Assembly: GCA_964057225.1 (NCBI GenBank) | Contig: CAXKVF010000081.1 | Span: 124,001 to 188,000 of the forward strand | DNA length: 64,000 bases | DNA from: Auanema rhodensis | Lineage: Eukaryota > Nematoda > Chromadorea > Rhabditida > Rhabditidae | Reading direction: 5' to 3' | Shown: positions 26,201 to 39,071 of the stretch, piece by piece | How the letters are laid out: every line of letters begins with the position of its first letter | Position numbering within the stretch: position 1 is the stretch's first letter | Notes under the pieces: generated by a model | What the model saw: the letters and a program-made list of their open reading frames with translations, nothing else | What the model was told of the DNA's origin: nothing | The model's database searches: none | Position numbers and translations under genes: made by a program

Positions 26201-27279
26201 GTGAAGCGAGTTACATACCAAGTGCACATCACGTGTACATTTAATTAGCATAAATTAAAGTTCACGTAAATTTCAAAGTCATGGTTACCATGAACCAATA
26301 TCAATAAAAATTTGTTTTTAGACTAATATGGACATGGGAAATCTAATTTTGAAAACCGCATCTCTTTATCTTTCACGTGAAGCGAGTTACATACCAAGTG
26401 CACATCACGTGTACATTTAATTAGCATAAATTAAAGTTCACGTAAATTTCAAAGTCATGGTTACCATGAACCAATATCAATAAAAATTTGTTTTTAGACT
26501 AATATGGACATGGGGAATCTAATTTTGAAAACCGCATTATTTTATCTTTCACGTGAAGCGAGTTACATACCAAGTGCACATCACGTGTACATTTAATTAG
26601 CATAAATTAAAGTTCACGTAAATTTCAAAGTCATGGTTACCATGAACCAATATCAATAAAAATTTGTTTTTAGACTAATATGGACATGGGGAATCTAATT
26701 TTGAAAACCGCATCTCTTTATCTTTCACGTGAAGCGAGTTACATACCAAGTGCACATCACGTGTACATTTAATTAGCATAAATTAAAGTTCACGTAAATT
26801 TCAAAGTCATGGTTACCATGAACCAATATCAATAAAAATTTGTTTTTAGACTAATATGGACATGGGGAATCTAATTTTGAAAACCGCATTTCTTTATCTT
26901 TCACGTGAAGCGAGTTACATACCAAGTGCACATCACGTGTACATTTAATTAGCATAAATTAAAGTTCACGTAAATTTCAAAGTCATGGTTACCATGCACC
27001 AATATCAATAAAAATTTGTTTTTAGACTAATATGGACATGGGGAATCTAATTTTGAAAACCGCATCTCTTTATCTTTCACGTGAAGCGAGTTACATACCA
27101 AGTGCACATCACGTGTACATTTAATTAGCATAAATTAAAGTTCACGTAAATTTCAAAGTCATGGTTACCATGAACCAATATCAATAAAAATTTGTTTTTA
27201 GACTAATATGGACATGGGAAATCTAATTTTGAAAACCGCATCTCTTTATCTTTCACGTGAAGCGAGTTACATACCAAGT
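23232..27279 (+). repeat. HOR domain D: 5-monomer HOR (880 bp) with one 3-monomer unit
   Basis: Monomers at 23232, 24112, 24992, 25520 and 26400 carry a three-base cluster (GCATTATTTTATC at sites 139-141). Each of the last four follows a monomer with A at site 116 (GGGAAATC), at 23936, 24816, 25344 and 26224, with another at 27104. The unit order is GGGAAATC, TTATTTT, plain AACC, AACC with GCATTTC, CACC. Full units start at 23936, 25344 and 26224. The unit at 24816-25343 has only the first three monomers, so two were lost or a copy joined in register after three. Confidence 0.9.
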
Positions 27280-29567
27280 GCACATCACGTGTACATTTAA
27301 TTAGCATAAATTAAAGTTCACGTAAATTTCAAAGTCATGGTTACCATGAACCAATATCAATAAAAATTTGTTTTTAGACTAATATGGACATGGGGAATCT
27401 AATTTTGAAAACCGCATTTCTTTATCTTTCACGTGAAGCGAGTTACATACCAAGAGCACATCAGGTGTACATTTAATTAGCATAAATTAAAGTTCACGTA
27501 AATTTCAAAGTCATGGTTACCATGCACCAATATCAATAAAAATTTGTTTTTAGACTAATATGGACATGGGGAATCTAATTTTGAAAACCGCATCTCTTTA
27601 TCTTTCACGTGAAGCGAGTTACATACCAAGTGCACATCACGTGTACATTTAATTAGCATAAATTAAAGTTCACGTAAATTTCAAAGTCATGGTTACCATG
27701 AACCAATATCAATAAAAATTTGTTTTTAGACTAATATGGACATGGGGAATCTAATTTTGAAAACCGCATTTCTTTATCTTTCAAGTGAAGCGAGTTACAT
27801 ACCAAGTGCACATCACGTGTACATTTAATTAGCATAAATTAAAGTTCACGTAAATTTCAAAGTCATGGTTACCATGAAGCAATATCAATAAAAATTTGTT
27901 TTTAGACTAATATGGACATGGGGAATCTAATTTTGAAAACCGCATCTCTTTATCTTTCACGTGAAGCGAGTTACATACCAAGTGCACATCACGTGTACAT
28001 TTAATTAGCATAAATTAAAGTTCACGTAAATTTCAAAGTCATGGTTACCATGAACCAATATCAATAAAAATTTGTTTTTAGACTAATATGGACATGGGGA
28101 ATCTAATTTTGAAAACCGCATTTCTTTATCTTTCACGTGAAGCGAGTTACATACCAAGTGCACATCACGTGTACATTTAATTAGCATAAATTAAAGTTCA
28201 CGTAAATTTCAAAGTCATGGTTACCATGAAGCAATATCAATAAAAATTTGTTTTTAGACTAATATGGACATGGGGAATCTAATTTTGAAAACCGCATCTC
28301 TTTATCTTTCACGTGAAGCGAGTTACATACCAAGTGCACATCACGTGTACATTTAATTAGCATAAATTAAAGTTCACGTAAATTTCAAAGTCATGGTTAC
28401 CATGAACCAATATCAATAAAAATTTGTTTTTAGACTAATATGGACATGGGGAATCTAATTTTGAAAACCGCATTTCTTTATCTTTCACGTGAAGCGAGTT
28501 ACATACCAAGTGCACATCACGTGTACATTTAATTAGCATAAATTAAAGTTCACGTAAATTTCAAAGTCATGGTTACCATGCACCAATATCAATAAAAATT
28601 TGTTTTTAGACTAATATGGACATGGGGAATCTAATTTTGAAAACCGCATCTCTTTATCTTTCACGTGAAGCGAATTACATACCAAGTGCACATCACGTGT
28701 ACATTTAATTAGCATAAATTAAAGTTCACGTAAATTTCAAAGTCATGGTTACCATGAACCAATATCAATAAAAATTTGTTTTTAGACTAATATGGACATG
28801 GGGAATCTAATTTTGAAAACCGCATTTCTTTAACTTTCACGTGAAGCGAGTTACATACCAAGTGCACATCACGTGTACATTTAATTAGCATAAATTAAAG
28901 TTCACGTAAATTTCAAAGTCATGGTTACCATGCACCAATATCAATAAAAATTTGTTTTTAGACTAATATGGACATGGGGAATCTAATTTTGAAGACCGCA
29001 TCTCTTTATCTTTCACGTGAAGCGAGTTACATACCAAGTGCACATCACGTGTACATTTAATTAGCATAAATTAAAGTTCACGTGAATTTCAAAGTCATGG
29101 TTACCATGAACCAATATCAATAAAAATTTGTTTTTAGACTAATATGGACATGGGGAATCTAATTTTGAAAACCGCATCTCTTTATCTTTCACGTGAAGCG
29201 AGTTACATACCAAGTGCACATCACGTGTACATTTAATTAGCATAAATTAAAGTTCACGTAAATTTCAAAGTCATGGTTACCATGAACCAATATCAATAAA
29301 AATTTGTTTTTAGACTAATATGGACATGGGGAATCTAATTTTGAAAACCGCATCTCTTTATCTTTCACGTGAAGCGAGTTACATACCAAGTGCACATCAC
29401 GTGTACATTTAATTAGCATAAATTAAAGTTCACGTAAATTTCAAAGTCATGGTTACCATGAAGCAATATCAATAAAAATTTGTTTTTAGACTAATATGGA
29501 CATGGGGAATCTAATTTTGAAAACCGCATCTCTTTATCTTTGACGTGAAGCGAGTTACATACCAAGT
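27280..29567 (+). repeat. Transition stretch with mixed subtypes
   Basis: These 13 monomers show no fixed HOR period that I could establish. AAGC copies reappear, near 27877 and 28229, in a short alternation with AACC GCATTTC copies. Private changes include CCAAGAGCACATCAGGTG at 27451-27467, which replaces CACGTG by CAGGTG, TTTCAAGTGAAG near 27784 and TTTGACGTGAAG near 29541. Confidence 0.75.
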
Positions 29568-32500
29568 GCACATCACGTGTACATTTAATTAGCATAAATT
29601 AAAGTTCACGTAAATTTCAAAGTCATGGTTACCATGCACCAATATCAATAAAAATTTGTTTTTAGACTAATATGGACATGGGGAATCTAATTTTGAAAAC
29701 CGCATCTCTTTATCTTTCACGTGAAGCGAGTTACATACCAAGTGCACATCACGTGTACATTTAATTAGCATAAATTAAAGTTCACGTAAATTTCAAAGTC
29801 ATGGTTACCATGAACCAATATCAATAAAAATTTGTTTTTAGACTAATATGGACATGGGGAATCTAATTTTGAAAACCGCATCTCTTTATCTTTCACGTGA
29901 AGCGAGTTACATACCAAGTGCACATCACGTGTACATTTAATTAGCATAAATTAAAGTTCACGTAAATTTCAAAGTCATGGTTACCATGAAGCAATATCAA
30001 TAAAAATTTGTTTTTAGACTAATATGGACATGGGGAATCTAATTTTGAAAACCGCATCTCTTTATCTTTCACGTGAAGCGAGTTACATACCAAGTGCACA
30101 TCACGTGTACATTTAATTAGCATAAATTAAAGTTCACGTAAATTTCAAAGTCATGGTTACCATGAACCAATATCAATAAAAATTTGTTTTTAGACTAATA
30201 TGGACATGGGGAATCTAATTTTGAAAACCGCATTTCTTTATCTTTCACGTGAAGCGAGTTACATACCAAGTGCACATCACGTGTACATTTAATTAGCATA
30301 AATTAAAGTTCACGTAAATTTCAAAGTCATGGTTACCATGCACCAATATCAATAAAAATTTGTTTTTAGACTAATATGGACATGGGGAATCTAATTTTGA
30401 AAACCGCATCTCTTTATCTTTCACGTGAAGCGAGTTACATACCAAGTGCACATCACGTGTACATTTAATTAGCATAAATTAAAGTTCACGTAAATTTCAA
30501 AGTCATGGTTACCATGAACCAATATCAATAAAAATTTGTTTTTAGACTAATATGGACATGGGGAATCTAATTTTGAAAACCGCATCTCTTTATCTTTCAC
30601 GTGAAGCGAGTTACATACCAAGTGCACATCACGTGTACATTTAATTAGCATAAATTGAAGTTCACGTAAATTTCAAAGTCATGGTTACCATGAACCAATA
30701 TCAATAAAAATTTGTTTTTAGACTAATATGGACATGGGGAATCTAATTTTGAAAACCGCATCTCTTTATCTTTCACGTGAAGCGAGTTACATACCAAGTG
30801 CACATCACGTGTACATTTAATTAGCATAAATTAAAGTTCACGTAAATTTCAAAGTCATGGTTACCATGAAGCAATATCAATAAAAATTTGTTTTTAGACT
30901 AATATGGACATGGGGAATCTAATTTTGAAAACCGCATCTCTTTATCTTTCACGTGAAGCGAGTTACATACCAAGTGCACATCACGTGTACATTTAATTAG
31001 CATAAATTAAAGTTCACGTAAATTTCAAAGTCATGGTTACCATGAACCAATATCAATAAAAATTTGTTTTTAGACTAATATGGACATGGGGAATCTAATT
31101 TTGAAAACCGCATTTCTTTATCTTTCACGTGAAGCGAGTTACATACCAAGTGCACATCACGTGTACATTTAATTAGCATAAATTAAAGTTCACGTAAATT
31201 TCAAAGTCATGGTTACCATGCACCAATATCAATAAAAATTTGTTTTTAGACTAATATGGACATGGGGAATCTAATTTTGAAAACCGCATCTCTTTATCTT
31301 TCACGTGAAGCGAGTTACATACCAAGTGCACATCACGTGTACATTTAATTAGCATAAATTAAAGTTCACGTAAATTTCAAAGTCATGGTTACCATGAACC
31401 AATATCAATAAAAATTTGTTTTTAGACTAATATGGACATGGGGAATCTAATTTTGAAAACCGCATCTCTTTATCTTTCACGTGAAGCGAGTTACATACCA
31501 AGTGCACATCACGTGTACATTTAATTAGCATAAATTAAAGTTCACGTAAATTTCAAAGTCATGGTTACCATGAACCAATATCAATAAAAATTTGTTTTTA
31601 AACTAATATGGACATGGGGAATCTAATTTTGAAAACCGCATCTCTTTATCTTTCACGTGAAGCGAGTTACATACCAAGTGCACATCACGTGTACATTTAA
31701 TTAGCATAAATTAAAGTTCACGTAAACTTCAAAGTCATGGTTACCATGAAGCAATATCAATAAAAATTTGTTTTTAGACTAATATGGACATGGGGAATCT
31801 AATTTTGAAAACCGCATCTCTTTATCTTTCACGTGAAGCGAGTTACATACCAAGTGCACATCACGTGTACATTTAATTAGCATAAATTAAAGTTCACGTA
31901 AATTTCAAAGTCATGGTTACCATGAACCAATATCAATAAAAATTTGTTTTTAGACTAATATGGACATGGGGAATCTAATTTTGAAAACCGCATTTCTTTA
32001 TCTTTCACGTGAAGCGAGTTACATACCAAGTGCACATCACGTGTACATTTAATTAGCATAAATTAAAGTTCACGTAAATTTCAAAGTCATGGTTACCATG
32101 CACCAATATCAATAGAAATTTGTTTTTAGACTAATATGGACATGGGGAATCTAATTTTGAAAACCGCATCTCTTTATCTTTCACGTGAAGCGAGTTACAT
32201 ACCAAGTGCACATCACGTGTACATTTAATTAGCATAAATTAAAGTTCACGTAAATTTCAAAGTCATGGTTACCATGAACCAATATCAATAAAAATTTGTT
32301 TTTAGACTAATATGGACATGGGGAATCTAATTTTGAAAACCGCATCTCTTTATCTTTCACGTGAAGCGAGTTACATACCAAGTGCACATCACGTGTACAT
32401 TTAATTAGCATAAATTAAAGTTCACGTAAATTTCAAAGTCATGGTTACCATGAACCAATATCAATAAAAATTTGTTTTTAAACTAATATGGACATGGGGA

Positions 32501-32911
32501 ATCTAATTTTGAAAACCGCATCTCTTTATCTTTCACGTGAAGCGAGTTACATACCAAGTGCACATCACGTGTACATTTAATTAGCATAAATTAAAGTTCA
32601 CGTAAACTTCAAAGTCATGGTTACCATGAAGCAATATCAATAAAAATTTGTTTTTAGACTAATATGGACATGGGGAATCTAATTTTGAAAACCGCATCTC
32701 TTTATCTTTCACGTGAAGCGAGTTACATACCAAGTGCACATCACGTGTACATTTAATTAGCATAAATTAAAGTTCACGTAAATTTCAAAGTCATGGTTAC
32801 CATGAACCAATATCAATAAAAATTTGTTTTTAGACTAATATGGACATGGGGAATCTAATTTTGAAAACCGCATCTCTTTATCTTTCACGTGAAGCGAGTT
32901 ACATACCAAGT
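29568..32911 (+). repeat. HOR domain E: 4-mer followed by three 5-mer units
   Basis: The 5-mer units are 30272-31151, 31152-32031 and 32032-32911. The order is CACC, AACC, AACC, AAGC, AACC. In units two and three the third monomer carries A at site 98 (TTTTTAAACTAAT at 31601 and 32481) and the fourth carries C at site 48. The fifth monomer has GCATTTC in units one and two but GCATCTC in unit three. The preceding unit 29568-30271 has four monomers, lacking one AACC. Units two and three are the most alike and probably the latest duplication. Confidence 0.88.
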
Positions 32912-33791
32912 GCACATCACGTGTACATTTAATTAGCATAAATTAAAGTTCACGTAAATTTCAAAGTCATGGTTACCATGCACCAATATCAATAAAAATT
33001 TGTTTTTAGACTAATATGGACATGGGGAATCTAATTTTGAAAACCGCATCTCTTTATCTTTCACGTGAAGCGAGTTACATACCAAGTGCACATCACGTGT
33101 ACATTTAATTAGCATAAATTAAAGTTCACGTAAATTTCAAAGTCATGGTTACCATGAACCAATATCAATAAAAATTTGGTTTTAGACTAATATGGACATG
33201 GGGAATCTAATTTTGAAAACCGCATCTCTTTATCTTTCACGTGAAGCGAGTTACATACCAAGTGCACATCACGTGTACATTTAATTAGCATAAATTAAAG
33301 TTCACGTAAATTTCAAAGTCATGGTTACCATGAACCAATATCAATAAAAATTTGTTTTTAGACTAATATGGACATGGGGAATCTAATTTTGAAAACCGCA
33401 TCTCTTTATCTTTCACGTGAAGCGAGTTACATACCAAGTGCACATCACGTGTACATTTAATTAGCATAAATTAAAGTTCACGTAAATTTCAAAGTCATGG
33501 TTACCATGAACCAATATCAATAAAAATTTGGTTTTAGACTAATATGGACATGGGGAATCTAATTTTGAAAACCGCATCTCTTTATCTTTCACGTGAAGCG
33601 AGTTACATACCAAGTGCACATCACGTGTACATTTAATTAGCATAAATTAAAGTTCACGTAAATTTCAAAGTCATGGTTACCATGAACCAATATCAATAAA
33701 AATTTGTTTTTAGACTAATATGGACATGGGGAATCTAATTTTGAAAACCGCATCTCTTTATCTTTCACGTGAAGCGAGTTACATACCAAGT
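32912..33791 (+). repeat. Five monomers with a TTTGGTTTT pair
   Basis: This is a 5-mer-length stretch, CACC then four AACC. G at site 92 (AATTTGGTTTTAG) occurs at 33179 and 33531, two monomers apart. The same change recurs singly at 39163 and 41451. The next CACC monomer at 33792 begins the 12-mer block. Confidence 0.75.
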
Positions 33792-36700
33792 GCACATCAC
33801 GTGTACATTTAATTAGCATAAATTAAAGTTCACGTAAATTTCAAAGTCATGGTTACCATGCACCAATATCAATAAAAATTTGTTTTTAGACTAATATGGA
33901 CATGGGGAATCTAATTTTGAAAACCGCATCTCTTTATCTTTCACGTGAAGCGAGTTACATACCAAGTGCACATCACGTGTACATTTAATTAGCATAAATT
34001 AAAGTTCACGTAAATTTCAAAGTCATGGTTACCATGAAGCAATATCAATAAAAATTTGTTTTTAGACTAATATGGACATGGGGAATCTAATTTTGAAAAC
34101 CGCATCTCTTTATCTTTCACGTGAAGCGAGTTACATACCAAGTGCACATCACGTGTACATTTAATTAGCATAAATTAAAGTTCACGTAAATTTCAAAGTC
34201 ATGGTTACCATGCACCAATATCAATAAAAATTTGTTTTTAGACTAATATGGACATGGGGAATCTAATTTTGAAAACCGCATCTCTTTATCTTTCACGTGA
34301 AGCGAGTTACATACCAAGTGCACATCACGTGTACATTTAATTAGCATAAATTAAAGTTCACGTAAATTTCAAAGTCATGGTTACCATGAACCAATATCAA
34401 TAAAAATTTGTTTTTAGACTAATATGGACATGGGGAATCTAATTTTGAAAACCGCATTTCTTTATCTTTCACGTGAAGCGAGTTACATACCAAGTGCACA
34501 TCACGTGTACATTTAATTAGCATAAATTAAAGTTCACGTAAATTTCAAAGTCATGGTTACCATGCACCAATATCAATAAAAATTTGTTTTTAGACTAATA
34601 TGGACATGGGGAATCTAATTTTGAAAACCGCATCTCTTTATCTTTCACGTGAAGCGAGTTACATACCAAGTGCACATCACGTGTACATTTAATTAGCATA
34701 AATTAAAGTTCACGTAAATTTCAAAGTCATGGTTACCATGAACCAATATCAATAAAAATTTGTTTTTAGACTAATATGGACATGGGGAATCTAATTTTGA
34801 AAACCGCATCTCTTTATCTTTCACGTGAAGCGAGTTACATACCAAGTGCACATCACGTGTACATTTAATTAGCATAAATTAAAGTTCACGTAAATTTCAA
34901 AGTCATGGTTACCATGAACCAATATCAATAAAAATTTGTTTTTAAACTAATATGGACATGGGGAATCTAATTTTGAAAACTGCATCTCTTTATCTTTCAC
35001 GTGAAGCGAGTTACATACCAAGTGCACATCACGTGTACATTTAATTAGCATAAATTAAAGTTCACGTAAACTTCAAAGTCATGGTTACCATGAAGCAATA
35101 TCAATAAAAATTTGTTTTTAGACTAATATGGACATGGGGAATCTAATTTTGAAAACCGCATCTCTTTATCTTTCACGTGAAGCGAGTTACATACCAAGTG
35201 CACATCACGTGTACATTTAATTAGCATAAATTAAAGTTCACGTAAATTTCAAAGTCATGGTTACCATGAACCAATATCAATAAAAATTTGTTTTTAGACT
35301 AATATGGACATGGGGAATCTAATTTTGAAAACCGCATCTCTTTATCTTTCACGTGAAGCGAGTTACATACCAAGTGCACATCACGTGTACATTTAATTAG
35401 CATAAATTAAAGTTCACGTAAATTTCAAAGTCATGGTTACCATGAACCAATATCAATAAAAATTTGTTTTTAGACTAATATGGACATGGGGAATCTAATT
35501 TTGAAAACCGCATCTCTTTATCTTTCACGTGAAGCGAGTTACATACCAAGTGCACATCACGTGTACATTTAATTAGCATAAATTAAAGTTCACGTAAATT
35601 TCAAAGTCATGGTTACCATGAACCAATATCAATAAAAATTTGTTTTTAAACTAATATGGACATGGGGAATCTAATTTTGAAAACCGCATCTCTTTATCTT
35701 TCACGTGAAGCGAGTTACATACCAAGTGCACATCACGTGTACATTTAATTAGCATAAATTAAAGTTCACGTAAACTTCAAAGTCATGGTTACCATGAAGC
35801 AATATCAATAAAAATTTGTTTTTAGACTAATATGGACATGGGGAATCTAATTTTGAAAACCGCATCTCTTTATCTTTCACGTGAAGCGAGTTACATACCA
35901 AGTGCACATCACGTGTACATTTAATTAGCATAAATTAAAGTTCACGTAAATTTCAAAGTCATGGTTACCATGCACCAATATCAATAAAAATTTGTTTTTA
36001 GACTAATATGGACATGGGGAATCTAATTTTGAAAACCGCATCTCTTTATCTTTCACGTGAAGCGAGTTACATACCAAGTGCACATCACGTGTACATTTAA
36101 TTAGCATAAATTAAAGTTCACGTAAATTTCAAAGTCATGGTTACCATGAAGCAATATCAATAAAAATTTGTTTTTAGACTAATATGGACATGGGGAATCT
36201 AATTTTGAAAACCGCATCTCTTTATCTTTCACGTGAAGCGAGTTACATACCAAGTGCACATCACGTGTACATTTAATTAGCATAAATTAAAGTTCACGTA
36301 AATTTCAAAGTCATGGTTACCATGCACCAATATCAATAAAAATTTGTTTTTAGACTAATATGGACATGGGGAATCTAATTTTGAAAACCGCATCTCTTTA
36401 TCTTTCACGTGAAGCGAGTTACATACCAAGTGCACATCACGTGTACATTTAATTAGCATAAATTAAAGTTCACGTAAATTTCAAAGTCATGGTTACCATG
36501 AACCAATATCAATAAAAATTTGTTTTTAGACTAATATGGACATGGGGAATCTAATTTTGAAAACCGCATTTCTTTATCTTTCACGTGAAGCGAGTTACAT
36601 ACCAAGTGCACATCACGTGTACATTTAATTAGCATAAATTAAAGTTCACGTAAATTTCAAAGTCATGGTTACCATGCACCAATATCAATAAAAATTTGTT

Positions 36701-38015
36701 TTTAGACTAATATGGACATGGGGAATCTAATTTTGAAAACCGCATCTCTTTATCTTTCACGTGAAGCGAGTTACATACCAAGTGCACATCACGTGTACAT
36801 TTAATTAGCATAAATTAAAGTTCACGTAAATTTCAAAGTCATGGTTACCATGAACCAATATCAATAAAAATTTGTTTTTAGACTAATATGGACATGGGGA
36901 ATCTAATTTTGAAAACCGCATCTCTTTATCTTTCACGTGAAGCGAGTTACATACCAAGTGCACATCACGTGTACATTTAATTAGCATAAATTAAAGTTCA
37001 CGTAAATTTCAAAGTCATGGTTACCATGAACCAATATCAATAAAAATTTGTTTTTAAACTAATATGGACATGGGGAATCTAATTTTGAAAACCGCATCTC
37101 TTTATCTTTCACGTGAAGCGAGTTACATACCAAGTGCACATCACGTGTACATTTAATTAGCATAAATTAAAGTTCACGTAAACTTCAAAGTCATGGTTAC
37201 CATGAAGCAATATCAATAAAAATTTGTTTTTAGACTAATATGGACATGGGGAATCTAATTTTGAAAACCGCATCTCTTTATCTCTCACGTGAAGCGAGTT
37301 ACATACCAAGTGCACATCACGTGTACATTTAATTAGCATAAATTAAAGTTCACGTAAATTTCAAAGTCATGGTTACCATGAACCAATATCAATAAAAATT
37401 TGTTTTTAGACTAATATGGACATGGGGAATCTAATTTTGAAAACCGCATCTCTTTATCTTTCACGTGAAGCGAGTTACATACCAAGTGCACATCACGTGT
37501 ACATTTAATTAGCATAAATTAAAGTTCACGTAAATTTCAAAGTCATGGTTACCATGAACCAATATCAATAAAAATTTGTTTTTAGACTAATATGGACATG
37601 GGGAATCTAATTTTGAAAACCGCATCTCTTTATCTTTCACGTGAAGCGAGTTACATACCAAGTGCACATCACGTGTACATTTAATTAGCATAAATTAAAG
37701 TTCACGTAAATTTCAAAGTCATGGTTACCATGAACCAATATCAATAAAAATTTGTTTTTAAACTAATATGGACATGGGGAATCTAATTTTGAAAACCGCA
37801 TCTCTTTATCTTTCACGTGAAGCGAGTTACATACCAAGTGCACATCACGTGTACATTTAATTAGCATAAATTAAAGTTCACGTAAACTTCAAAGTCATGG
37901 TTACCATGAAGCAATATCAATAAAAATTTGTTTTTAGACTAATATGGACATGGGGAATCTAATTTTGAAAACCGCATCTCTTTATCTTTCACGTGAAGCG
38001 AGTTACATACCAAGT
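33792..38015 (+). repeat. Tandem 12-monomer duplication (2 x 2112 bp)
   Basis: Units 33792-35903 and 35904-38015 share the subtype order CACC, AAGC, CACC, AACC with GCATTTC, CACC, AACC, AACC with site-98 A, AAGC with site-48 C, AACC, AACC, AACC with site-98 A, AAGC with site-48 C. Site-98 A is at 34945 and 35649 in the first unit, and at 37057 and 37761 in the second, exactly 2112 bp on. Differences seen are few: AAACTGC near 34980 in the first, ATCTCTCACG near 37283 in the second. A partial third copy, CACC-AAGC-CACC-AACC, starts at 39424. Confidence 0.88.
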
Positions 38016-39071
38016 GCACATCACGTGTACATTTAATTAGCATAAATTAAAGTTCACGTAAATTTCAAAGTCATGGTTACCATGAACCAATATCAATAAA
38101 AATTTGTTTTTAGACTAATATGGACATGGGGAATCTAATTTTGAAAACCGCATCTCTTTATCTTTCACGTGAAGCGAGTTACATACCAAGTGCACATCAC
38201 GTGTACATTTAATTAGCATAAATTAAAGTTCACGTAAATTTCAAAGTCATGGTTACCATGAACCAATATCAATAAAAATTTGTTTTTAGACTAATATGGA
38301 CATGGGGAATCTAATTTTGAAAACCGCATCTCTTTATCTTTCACGTGAAGCGAGTTACATACCAAGTGCACATCACGTGTACATTTAATTAGCATAAATT
38401 AAAGTTCACGTAAATTTCAAAGTCATGGTTACCATGAACCAATATCAATAAAAATTTGTTTTTAAACTAATATGGACATGGGGAATCTAATTTTGAAAAC
38501 CGCATCTCTTTATCTTTCACGTGAAGCGAGTTACATACCAAGTGCACATCACGTGTACATTTAATTAGCATAAATTAAAGTTCACGTAAACTTCAAAGTC
38601 ATGGTTACCATGAAGCAATATCAATAAAAATTTGTTTTTAGACTAATATGGACATGGGGAATCTAATTTTGAAAACCGCATCTCTTTATCTTTCACGTGA
38701 AGCGAGTTACATACCAAGTGCACATCACGTGTACATTTAATTAGCATAAATTAAAGTTCACGTAAATTTCAAAGTCATGGTTACCATGAACCAATATCAA
38801 TAAAAATTTGTTTTTAGACTAATATGGACATGGGGAATCTAATTTTGAAAACCGCATCTCTTTATCTTTCACGTGAAGCGAGTTACATACCAAGTGCACA
38901 TCACGTGTACATTTAATTAGCATAAATTAAAGTTCACGTAAATTTCAAAGTCATGGTTACCATGAACCAATATCAATAAAAATTTGTTTTTAGACTAATA
39001 TGGACATGGGGAATCTAATTTTGAAAACCGCATCTCTTTATCTTTCACGTGAAGCGAGTTACATACCAAGT
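36960..39071 (+). repeat. 4-monomer HOR (704 bp), three units
   Basis: Units start at 36960, 37664 and 38368. The order is AACC with site-98 A, AAGC with site-48 C, AACC, AACC. The first unit and part of the second belong to the second copy of the 12-mer block; the third lies beyond it. A single copy of the same 4-mer is at 34848-35551. A 12-mer duplication and a 4-mer expansion therefore overlap in the same segment. Confidence 0.88.
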
